Assembly (NCBI GenBank): GCA_023548195.1
Contig: JAJHZJ010000221.1
Coordinates: forward strand, 2,772,001-2,836,000
Length of the DNA stretch: 64,000 nucleotides
Direction of reading: 5' to 3'
Origin: Bettongia penicillata ogilbyi
Taxonomy: Eukaryota > Chordata > Mammalia > Diprotodontia > Potoroidae
Positions 46,966 to 57,499 of the stretch are shown in pieces; the first letter of the stretch is position 1; each line of letters begins with the position of its first letter. The position numbers and the translations under genes are program-made. The notes beneath the pieces were generated by a model, which ran no database searches, was not told the origin of the DNA, and was given only the letters and a program-made list of their open reading frames with translations.

Positions 46966-47296
46966 TTGAATGTTGTTGTTATTATTAATATAGTTTCTAG
47001 GTTCTTTCTCTTTAACATAGTCCATGATGGAGTGAGTGAAAGAGAACTCTCTGACCTTCCTGAGGTCAGGCGGATGTCTACACTTTCCCCTGTGGCACTG
47101 GTAGTGGTCCCAGCACCAAATCCGAAATACTCCGAAGAATTTTGCTTCTGGAGGACATCACTACTTTTCCTGGGTTCAATGTTTTGGGTAATTACACTAG
47201 TATAACTATTCCTATTCATAGACAATGGAAAAATGCTGATAGCAAAGCATTTAATGTACACATACAGAAATATAATGAACATCTTATAGACTCCAG
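46966..47296. other. Unclassified segment
   Basis: 47030-47170 has several CpGs (CGGATG, TCCGAAATACTCCGAAG), unlike the AT-rich surroundings. It lies against the reversed RTE fragment and could be part of an older mobile element. No gene is recognised. Confidence 0.35.
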
Positions 47297-47401
47297 TTCT
47301 TGGAGCCACAGGTGAGAGTTGGGTGGAACAGGTGGACAACCAAAGAGGAAAGAGTCCGGAAAGGGCTCAGCAGCTATCACACCAAAGGTACTGATCCTCC
47401 C
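47297..47401 (-). repeat. RTE 5' region fragment, reversed
   Basis: About 105 bases nearly identical in reverse complement to 48453-48556 at the 5' end of the RTE copy. Confidence 0.85.
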
Positions 47402-48452
47402 AAACTGTACAACACAGTTTCTCAATTTCCACTAATATCTCACCTCCTAGTGTCCCCCTCTCTCCTCAGTCAAGTATAAGATGAAGGATAACTTAAGAGC
47501 TCGTGGCACAATAAGCAAGAGACTTACAGCACATTATTGGCTATTTCATGGAGTACTGCTGAAGCCTATTAAATTACTTAGGAAATTTTAAGGTCTTTCT
47601 GGGCAGGTTGATAATCTACAGTTGTATTTATCTATATTGCGTGAGCATCAAAGAGAACCAAGGTGAGCCATGTTATTTTAAATAGAATTTCTTTCTGTCT
47701 TTTCTTCCTAGTTTTTGTTTTAGATACATAGAGACCATAAGATCATACTGTGTTTGTTGTAGACAATGAAACAACATTTGATTTCGTAGTGCAAAAAACT
47801 GCCTTATAGACATTTTCTTCTATTATAAGCTTTCCCCTCCCCCTTTCATTGAAAGATATAACAGAAATAACTTTCCTCAACAACTGTCTGATCATAAACA
47901 TTGGGCTAGGCATGTACAAGGAGATGTATGCTCTACAAAGGTGTTTGCTACTGTGATTGGAGGAGATCCAGAACATAGTCCTAGCTAGCTGAATAGAGTT
48001 TCTTTGTGGATGGTGAGGTCCTCCAGAATCTGGAATCCAGATGATCTCTGGAGATAATGACATTGTGCAGATGATATCAAATCCCACAGTATTATTGCAA
48101 AGCCTCTTTATCTGTTACTCCATAATATATCCAGTCTGGAGCCCCTCTGTCCTGATAAGGTAGGTGATTTCTTTACCTTGCTCACTGTTTCAGCCTGATA
48201 TCTGCCATGGGATACTTTATATCCTATTTCCTCTTCTTTCATCCCCCTCCCTCACTTCTGGAACCATAATCAAACCAACAGTGTGACAATGCATCAATCA
48301 TTTCCAAAGTTAAATGCCCCTCCTTGGCTACCACCCCTTTATGTGTGCTGTTCCTAAGCTACTCCCCTCAATTTAAAATTAAGTTCCTTAAGGTAATGTC
48401 CTTCCTTTGTATTTGTATACAAATACCCCAGTGGGGTATAGGGAGTATTCAG
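47402..48452. other. Spacer between RTE fragments, unclassified
   Basis: AT-rich sequence with no recognised gene or repeat. Confidence 0.4.
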
Positions 48453-51400
48453 GGAGGATCAGTACCTTTGGTGTGATAGCTGCTGAGCCCTTTCCGGACT
48501 CTTTCCACTTTGGATGTCCACCTGTTCCACCCAACTCTCACCTGTGGCTCCAAGAAGCTGCAGCATATGCAGTGGCCACACTGGTAAACACTTTTGGCAG
48601 ACGGGCCAAACCAGGTTGAGGGTAACCCAAGGGGTCTCAGACCCATTGGTGAGTTAGGGGGGTGTCTACCCCAAGCATGTGAAGACTTCATCTGGTGGAA
48701 TGGGTAGATGAGAACAATCTGTTCCAATGGCCATGAAGGCAGCTGAAGTAGGCAATGTGGAGTGCTTAGAGTTTGGTTAGACACCGAAGATGCCAAGGTC
48801 ATCCACTGCATCCTGAGCCATCACCAATCCTCTTGACTCTGTCCTGCTGCTGGACTATGATGACTCTGGAGGAGAGAGTGAGGCTGACTTGGTGTAACTC
48901 TGCTTCACTTAAATCCAATTTACACAATTTACACATTACACACAATTTTACTATTATACCTCAAAGTTCTGTGGTGACAGACAAGTGATGAAGTAGCAGG
49001 TGTGGATACACTGGGAGCTGTAGTCACAACCTTGCACACAGGTGGCCCAGGCCATAGGGTCGCTTCACACTGGAAGCAGCAGGACTCAGCAGCCCCCTGG
49101 GGGTCTGAACAGCCTTTTAAGGATCTCACTGCTCACCTCCTAGTGTGAGGAAGGGGGCTAGAGAAGGTGCCCTAAACATTGTGTGCTTACCCCATCCTGG
49201 CCTGATCACTGGGGCAGGCAGGGAATCCCACTCTGCGGTTGAAACACAAAAATATGTACAAAATGTACAAAACCATCTGCAAAGATGATTCCACTTACCA
49301 TCGGCACATGGAACATGTGCACACTTATCGCCAACACAAAATCCAGTAGACCTGAAAGACGAACTGCTCTTGTTGCAAGGGAACTCAACAGATATTGTCC
49401 AAATAGCAGCCCCGTGTGAAACAAGGCTGGTAAATGAAGGATTTGGAGCTGGATACACATTTTTCTAGAGTGGCCACAGTGAAGGGAAGTGCCCTGAAGC
49501 AGGCATAGGTTTTGCAATCAAAACTAATCTAGTCGGGAAAATGGTATGCCTGCCAAAAGGTGTGAACGACAGGCTCATGACAATGCAATTGCCATTTTCA
49601 GGAAAATGCCATCCTACCATCATCAGTGCCTGTGCTCCCACCATGATGAATCCCAATGAGGTCAAAGAGAAATTTTATGAAGACCTAGAGACCCTTATTA
49701 TCAATGTACCAGAAGAGGACAAGTTTATAATTCTGGGTGACTTTAATGCTAGAGTAGGCTCAGACTACCAGACTTGGCAGGGAGTCTTAGGGAGGAATGG
49801 AGTTGGAAACAGCAAGAGCAATGGTCATTTACTGCTGAAGACTTGTGTATCATATGACCTGCTCATCATCAAAACTCTTTTCTGTTTATCTAAATGCAAT
49901 AAAACTTCATGGATGCATCCTCTCAGCAAACATTCGCATCTAATGGATTATGTGATTGTAAGGAGAAGAGACAGACAAGATGTGAGAGTGACAAAGGCAA
50001 TGGGTGGTGCAGAGTGCTGGACTGATCATAGACTTATTGTCTCCAAGCTAAGTATTTGTATTCATCAAAAGTGCCACCTCCAAGGTAAAATGACTACCAG
50101 AAGAATTAATGTCAATAAATTAGAGCTCTTCCCTGAGCATGAACAGTTAGTTGCTGACTTGGAGGGAAAGTTAAGCCAACATGCAGTTGGCAATAATGGA
50201 GCAGAAAAGGAGTGGGCAGCTTTCAGAGATTTGCTGTGCAGCACTGCATTTGCTCACCTGGGTCAGAACACTCACAGACACCAAGACTGGTTTGATGAAA
50301 ATGATGGAGAAATCCAGAAGCTGCTAAATGAAAAATGAGAACTTCACAGGATTTACCAGCAGGATAGTTCATCCACCTCTAAGAAGGCAGCATTTAATTC
50401 CATTAAAAGTAAAGTACAAGCAAAGCTTAGAGAGATGCAGGATTCCTGTCTCAGTAAGAAGGCAGATGAAATTCAGCTTTATTCTGACAGTAACAGTCCA
50501 AAGTGCTTTTATGATTCCCTGAAAGTTATTTATGGACGAAAAACCTATGGTGAATCACAACTACTCAGTGCTGGTGGGCTCAGTGATAAGGACATGATTC
50601 TAGAGAGATGGGCTGAACACTTCCATAGTGTTCTCAACAGACCATTATCAATCAATGCTGAGGCCATTTACCTTATGTTGAAGTCAATCCCTCCTTAGCT
50701 AAACTTCCAACTGAAGAAGAGGTTTTGAGGGCCAGTAGACTCCTTTTATGTGGAAAAACACCTGGTGCTGATTCTATTCCAGATGAGATTTACAAGGTAG
50801 GGGGACCATCACTTACACAAAAGCTGACTGAAATATTCCAAGTTATATGGCAAGAGGAGGTTATCCCCCAGAAGTTCAAGGATGCCTCCATTATCCATCT
50901 CTATAAAGGTAAAAGGAATAGATTGCCCTGTGACAATCATAGGGAGGCCTCTCTCTTAGTCATTGCTGGCAAGATTCTTGCTAGAGTTATCCTTGATAGG
51001 CTGATCCTTCACCTGGAAGATAGTCATCTACCTGAGAGCCAGTGTGGCTTCAGAAAGGGTCAAGGAATAGTCGGTATGGTGCTTGCTGCCTGACAACTCC
51101 AGGAAAAATTCCAGGAGCAGAACATAGGTCAATACGCAATGTTTGTAGATCTGACCAAGGTCTTTGACACTGTTAGTCATGAGGATTTATGGAAAATTAT
51201 GTCAAAATTTGGTTGCCAGGAGAAGTTCATCAATATTGAACGTCAATTTCATGATGGCGTGTTTGCCCGGGTTCTAGATAATGGACAACGCTCTCGTGGG
51301 TTCCCAGTCACCAGTGGAGTGAAGCAGGGCTGTGTGCTGCTCCCATGCTTTTTAGTATGGTTGTTCTCAGTCATGTTGTTAAATGCTTTCCATGAGGATG

Positions 51401-52390
51401 AACACAGCATCAAGGTCAACTACTATACTGATGGTAAGTTCTTCAATTTGAAAAGGCTACAAGCCAAGACCAAAGTGGAGGGAGTGTTGGCGCATGATTT
51501 TCTGTTTGCAGATGATTGTGCACTCAGTGCAGCCTCTGAAGCTGAGATGCAACAAAGTATGGATCAATTCTCAGCTTCCTGTGCTAATTTTGGCCTAATA
51601 ATTAATACCAAGAAAACACAGGTGCTCCATCAGCCACCACCACACCATCCATAAGTGAAACCGTCAGTTACAACAAATGGAGAAGTTTTGAATGCTGTGG
51701 ATAAATTCCCTTACCTTGTGGGTGTACTTTTCAGGGATGTACACATTGACAATGAGGTTGTGCTGACCTCATTGTTGTATGCTTGTGAAAAATGGACAGT
51801 CCACCAGTGCCATGACAGAAAACTGAATCACTTCCATTTGAACTGTTTTAGGAAGATTCTGAAGATCACTTGGCATGATAAGGTATCGGACACAGATATT
51901 TACTCAAACTAAACTGCCAAGCGTTCAAACTTGCTTCAGCGAGCGCAACTCTGATCGGCTGACCACGTTGTTTGAATGCAAAATATATGCTTGCCGAAAA
52001 GATTATTATATGGAGAACTCACACAGGGCAGGCAATCACATGTGGTCAGAAGAAACGATACAAGGACACTCTCAAGATCTCTCTCAAGAATTTTGGATTT
52101 GACTTTGCAACATGGGAGACGCTGGTACAGGACCACTCAGCATGGTGTGCCTACATCAGAAAGAATGCTGTGCTCTACGAGCAAAGCAGAATTAAAATAG
52201 CACAAAGAAAACATAGGATGCGCAAATTTGGAGTAACCACCTCAAATGTTCACATGGACTATCTCTGCCCAGTCTGTGGTACAGCATTCCAGGCTCATAT
52301 TGGTCTGATCAGTCACAGTCATACACATTGAAACTTCACTTTATCATGGTGATGTCATTTTGGTCCTCTTAGAAGACGAAGGACAACGAC
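48453..52390 (+). mobile_element. Near full-length RTE (BovB-clade) LINE, broken
   Basis: RTE elements encode an apurinic-type endonuclease and a reverse transcriptase and mobilise by target-primed reverse transcription. Here the 5' region (48453-49540) is followed by endonuclease sequence at 49541-50338: GDFNAR around 49735-49755, and HLMDYVIVRRR near 49940 with TDHRLI near 50020. The reverse transcriptase follows at 50725-51654: FVDLTKVFDTVSH, SGVKQGC and FADDC (the YxDD box). A C2H2-like zinc finger closes the ORF near 52270-52330. Stops and frame changes at about 50335, 50695, 51090, 51652 and 51910 split the ORF, so it is inactive. It ends near 52390 with the RTE tail GAAGACGAAGGACAACGACC. 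Fragments at 6165-6475 and 61620-62070 match its 3' end. Confidence 0.9.
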
Positions 52391-53789
52391 CAATCTCCAG
52401 GGCTTATTGTTTGGCTCATAGTAAAATTCCTTTTTCATTTCATCATTTTCATTTCATTATATCATCGAATCCTTCTTCTTTGGTTGTGGCACATTGGTAC
52501 TTATTTGGTTCAACTCACTTCTAAGCAAAACACTTTCTGTGACAAGAGAACTCACTGTCCTCTGAAGTGGCCCATTATACTATGTGAAGAGCAATAATTT
52601 TTTAGGAAGTTTTCCCTTAGCTCATTTGTATTTGCTACAGCATTCCTCTAGTGAATTCCCTTAGTGTATTTAAAATATAATTCTGAATGAAAAAACAATT
52701 GGTACAATTTCAATTTATACATAACTTTGCCGGTGAATGAATGCCTTTTGCACAAAACAAGATAGATGGAACTTGTAGAGTGCAGAAGCGTGGGTGAAAT
52801 GATTACTTGGAATGAAGTGCTTGACATAATGTGAAGGAAATCCAATATTTCAGGATTCCAGATCACCAGTGCAGGGGTCCAAAGGACATCACGTCAAGTC
52901 CGTAAGAATGTCTAAAACTCTGTGTCAAATTGCTTCATGCTTCCTGGATTCCTGGAAGGACAGACTCAACGTTCCCTAAGATTCTGTCCTAGTCTAGCAA
53001 CCCAAGTTTACAATGAAGGTGTTTTTATAACACAAAGATTTCTAAACTAATAATTTCTTACTAAGTTAGTTTGTTGGAACATTATTTTTTGAGTTTTACT
53101 CCGTGCACAGATCTACCCTGAGTGATGTAGGACAAGAAATAGGGAACATTCTTGTTTTTTTGGGTTTTGGAAATGACACAAGCAGACAAAGAGATTCCAG
53201 CAAGTATAAGCAAATGATTTTAAGCACTTCCAGAGTTGAAAATGTTAAAATATAATTGAGAAAGGAGCTATGTTTTTTTTCATTTTGTTGGGGATGATTT
53301 ATCTGTATATGTATGTAAGGCTTATTCTCTTGGGTTTCCTCTCTCTGTCTCAGTTTCTATCTCTCTGTCTCCCCCTCTTCCTCTCCCTTTTCCTCCCTCC
53401 CTCTTTCTGTGTCTGTCTTTCTTTTCTGCTGAGGGTGATGTACCATGCAGAGCTCATGAATAGCATGTCACATGTCATAACTATTGCTGAACGTTACTAT
53501 AAGAATTGTAATTTGCATATAAAATTTGAAATAAAATCCTGCATTAACAGAGAGAATATTCTAATATCAAAGAAATTACTTTTTACCACAGCACTTTAGT
53601 AGCTTATAAAAACAAGAAGAAAAATTTTATCCTTAAACACATGGAGATTTATTTAGTATCTGTTCCTCTTATGTGAGTTTTCATAAGACAGAACTGACAC
53701 CGTAAAACACTGTTATGTAGCCATGTGCATCTACTGAAATCTATGTTTAATTTTTAGACAATTTCAATAATTTATCTGAGTAGCATTTT
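52391..53789. other. GDNF upstream flank, no gene seen
   Basis: AT-rich. A pyrimidine-rich CTCTSTCT stretch lies at 53335-53425. No recognised repeat otherwise. Confidence 0.45.
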
Positions 53790-54140
53790 GAGGTTTTCCT
53801 CACAACAACATTTTGATGGAGGTAGTGCAAATATCATTGTCTCCATTTTAAGGATGTGGAAACTGAGGCACAGAGAACAGTGACTTGCCTGGGCATGGAT
53901 AGAAGGCTGGACCTGGGGTCAGGATGACTTGAATTCATATTTGTTCTCAGATATTTCCCAGCTATGTTACCCTGGGCAATAATTTAATTTAATAATTTAA
54001 TCACTGTTCACTTGAGTTTCCCTAACTATGTAATGAGGATACTAAAAGAACCTATATCGTGGATCAAATGAAATAATATTTGTGAAGTGCTTAGTAGTAC
54101 TGGTACACAGTAGGCAATTAATAAATACTTGTTCCCTCTC
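53790..54140 (+). repeat. MIR-like copy and SINE
   Basis: 53790-53885 carries TTTTAAGGATGTGGAAACTGAGGCACAGAGA (MIR). 53895-54140 is a plus-strand SINE: GGCTGGACCTGGGGTCAGGATGACTTGAATTC and AATGAAATAATATTTGTGAAGTGC. Confidence 0.8.
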
Positions 54141-54204
54141 CCTTCCCCAAAAATTGGGGGGAGGGGAAGTTTGTCCATTCCAGCTCCGAATGTGTGATCC
54201 TGTG

Positions 54205-54900
54205 AACTAGAAGAGGATGTCCCAAAGACAGCTCAAATTCAACATGTCCACAACAGAACTCTTCTTTCTTCCCAAGGTTTCCCGTCTTTCCAGCGTCCTT
54301 GTTAATTTTGAAGTTACCACCCTTCTTCCAGGGTTTCCCAGGTTTGCAGTCCTGGGGTACTCTTCCACTCCTCACTTATATTCACACTACACATCCAATC
54401 TGTGGCCAAGTCTTGTCATATCTACCTCCATAACATTCCTTGTATATTTCCCCTTTCCATTCAGATAATACCCTGGTGCAGGACATCCTCGTCTCAGGCC
54501 TCCGCTACTGCAATGGCCTTCTGGCTGGTCTACCCATCTCATATCTCTGTCCACTCCTCTAAGCTGTCCAAGTGCAGGTCAGACCATGTCAAACCCCTAA
54601 TCAATCAACTCCATTGACTCTCCATCACCCCCATGATCAAATAGAAAAGTCTGTGGTTCTTTATATCCTTCTTACCTCTACAGTCTTCTTACATTTTCCT
54701 TCTCTCTCTCTATGATCCAGCAACACTGGCCCCCTTGCTGTTCCTCAACCATGATACTTCATCTCCTGACTTGGTGCCTTTTCAGTGGTTATCTCCATGC
54801 CTGGAATATTCTCCCTCCTTATCACTTCCCCTTAACTTCCTATGTGACTCAATTCAAATCCCACTTTCAGCAAGAGGTTGACTTTCCCACCTCCAAATAG
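54205..54900 (+). repeat. LINE L2 ORF C-terminal region
   Basis: CTCAAATTCAACATGTCCACAACAGAAC, CACACTACACATCCAATCTGTGG, CCTCCGCTACTGCAATGGCC and CATGCCTGGAATATTCTCCC are characteristic L2 text in order. Frames are broken. Confidence 0.88.
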
Positions 54901-54919
54901 CATTAATGCCTTCTTGTGC

Positions 54920-55140
54920 TGGGCCTGTTGTCAGGAAGACCTGAGTTAAATTCAGCCTCAGATACTTACCAGCTGTGTGAACTTGGGCAAGTCACTTAAC
55001 CCTGTTTGCTTCAGGTTCCTTAACTGTAAAATGAGCTGGAGAAAAAAAAGGGCAAACCTCTCCAGTGTCTCTGCCAAGAACTGCCCCCCACCAAAGAGTC
55101 AGGAAGAGTTGGAGGGGACTGAAAAAGACTGACCAACAGC
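54920..55140 (+). repeat. Marsupial SINE (MON1/MAR1 type)
   Basis: TTGTCAGGAAGACCTGAGTTAAATTC, GTGTGAACTTGGGCAAGTCAC and AAAATGAGCTGGAGAAA on the plus strand. It follows directly after the L2 block. Confidence 0.9.
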
Positions 55141-56446
55141 AACAGCAAAGGGTTAAAAGCTGCCCCTTTCAAGTCGTGAGTTAAGACCATCAATTTAGTC
55201 ATCTGTGTCACCCTGTAGAATCTTGGTTATAATGTCAGTGAATCTGGAACGTCTATGTGATGGTCTACCCAGCATTCAGGCAGGTCCCTTTTGTGGAAGA
55301 AGATGAAATGGTTCCTTTAGATTTGGGGAGCCAAGAGTGCGCTTGATTATTGCCCATCCTTTGGCCTTTTACTGAGAGGCAGGCACCCGCTTCCCTGATC
55401 CTGCCAATCCAGCGTAGGCTCAGCACCATTCTCCAGGTTTTCATATGACTGTCAATGCTTGCCTTGCAGTTCTCCAGGAAATGTGGCTTGTCAGATGGTG
55501 GCACAGCTGTGACAAGTCTGCCAAGGCTGTTGTGGAATTTTTCTTTCTTTCAATCCCTGAGCAAGCTATTTAACTTCTGTGCCCCTAGGCGGCTGTAAGA
55601 CTAGAAATTACTGGCAAATTGCAGATCTGTTTCAGTGAAGGGAGTGTCCACACACACACATGAGATCCTAGGCTCAAGCCCTTCCCTCCCCTGCTCCCTG
55701 ACTCCCTCCAAAATCTAAAACACAACTATTTATATATTACTTTCAAGTTTACCAAGCATTTTATACCCATTAGGTTATGTTCACCCACTCAGACTTTCAG
55801 CAGCACTTGAAATATGGTTGGTGAAGATTAGGAGTGGTCTGCGTCTGGCAGAGAGAGGTCTCAGTTTTTTTCTGCTCTCCATCAACGTGCCCTCTTTAAC
55901 CCCTACAGCTTCTATGTTCTTATTCACTTAATACACCATTTGTAAATAAGAAGACTCTGTGTAGATCTAGCGTCTTGCTGTGAATGCAGGGATCAGGAAA
56001 GCACCAGAAATAGATTAGCATTCCTTCAGTTACACAGTTCACATTGAAAATAAAGCTTTGTGGAAATAATTGTCGCATCTTAACTTTTTTTTTTTTTTTT
56101 TTGTGTGTGTGGGGGGTTGTTGTTACAACTTGTGGATCGATGAGCTGAGGAAATTTAGAGGAAACTCTAAAGGAGCAGGCCTGTATCTCATAGGTAACTT
56201 GCAGCCTTTAGAGTTTCCTGGGACTATGAGGTTGAGGGGAATAAAGAGGGAAGGTTTTGTTTATTCATTCCCTGTGGTCTATCATTTGCAAATCTCAACT
56301 TCTCCCCGGGTTTGAGATTTTAGAATCATAGAGAACACATTACACAAGGTTTATTTTAATACTTCCTACATCATATTCTTTTGCATCTGTGAGATGGAAA
56401 AGTAGACAAATAAGAAAGAAACTAGGAAAAGGTCAGCAAACTCACT
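55141..56446. other. GDNF upstream flank, no gene seen
   Basis: The short frame at 55265-55504 is not recognisable. A poly-T tract followed by TGTGTGTG lies at 56083-56115. Otherwise the sequence is unclassified. Confidence 0.45.
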
Positions 56447-56674
56447 TTAAGATATATGGTTATCCTTATTTGCCACCATGGGAAGTTTAAGGATCTATAT
56501 ATACCCCTAGATTCTGGAGGTGCCAAAGTACCTGATCACTAGGTAAGTCAGCAGAGAGTATATCGATCCTCCCATCTCTACTTCCCCTTCCACCATGATC
56601 TTCCAGATCCTAAACTAGGTTGTGTAATAGCTAATATTTAGCAGATAGACAGATAGACAGACAGACAGACAGAC

Positions 56675-56710
<36 letters not shown>
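56447..56710 (+). repeat. Left arm of GATA-containing near-palindrome
   Basis: About 196 unique bases followed by GACA/GATA microsatellite (56643-56710). The whole reappears in reverse complement at 57091-57363 with about five mismatches in the unique part. Confidence 0.92.
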
Positions 56711-56879
56711 TAAGCAGACAGGCACCTAACAGGATGCTATGTAAGGTTGGTGTAAATGCTTAAGTTCACTCACCTGGGGTGAGAAGCATGACTGGAACCC
56801 TGGTCTTCTTGGTGCCATGACCCATCTTCCATCTTAAACAAAATAAATGTGTAGAAGTAATTTCTGCACATTCAGAGAA

Positions 56880-57070
56880 GTGGCACAGTGGTACAAGTGG
56901 CATTGGAGTTAGAGTGTGGAAGATTTGAGTTCAATTTCTTCCTTAGACACTTAGTTGGCTGTGTGACCCTGAGCAAGTCTCTTGGTCTCTCTTGGACCCA
57001 GTATCCCCTTATCTGTAAAGTGGGGATAATGATAGTACCTATCTTACAGGATTGTTATGAGGGTGAGTTA
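56880..57070 (+). repeat. Marsupial SINE inside the palindrome spacer
   Basis: AGTGGCACAGTGGTACAAGTGGC, GTGTGACCCTGAGCAAGTC and CCTTATCTGTAAAGTGGGGATAATGATAG on the plus strand. Confidence 0.8.
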
Positions 57071-57090
57071 TCTAACATGCATGTGCAAAA

Positions 57091-57119
57091 CTATCTATCT
57101 CTCTGTCTGTCTGTCTATC

Positions 57120-57167
<48 letters not shown>

Positions 57168-57363
57168 GCTAAATATTAGCTATTACACAACCTAGTTTAG
57201 GATCTGGGAGATCATGGTGGAAGGGGAAGTAGAGATGGGAGGATCGATATACTCTCTGCTGACTTACCTAGCGATCAGGTAGTTTGGCACCTCCAAAATC
57301 TAGGGGTATATATAGATCCTTAAACTTCCCATGGTGGCAAATAAGGATAACACATATCTTAAC
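57091..57363 (-). repeat. Right arm of GATA-containing near-palindrome
   Basis: Microsatellite CTAT/CTGT (57091-57168) then the reverse complement of the left arm. Arm and microsatellite order are mirrored, so the microsatellite was part of the duplicated unit. Confidence 0.92.
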
Positions 57364-57483
57364 TCCAAAATATGTACTCAAAAAGATCTATGCGTGCACA
57401 TACAGACATACAGACACATACACATCCCTAATGGAAAATTTGGGTTCCATTTCCTACTAGAAAATAACACCCCCTTTTAAACA

Positions 57484-57499
57484 AATTAAGAAGATTCTT
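57484..57499 (+). repeat. Target site duplication of HAL1, left copy
   Basis: AATTAAGAAGATTCTT, repeated exactly at 60341-60356 on the other side of the HAL1 element. Confidence 0.95.
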
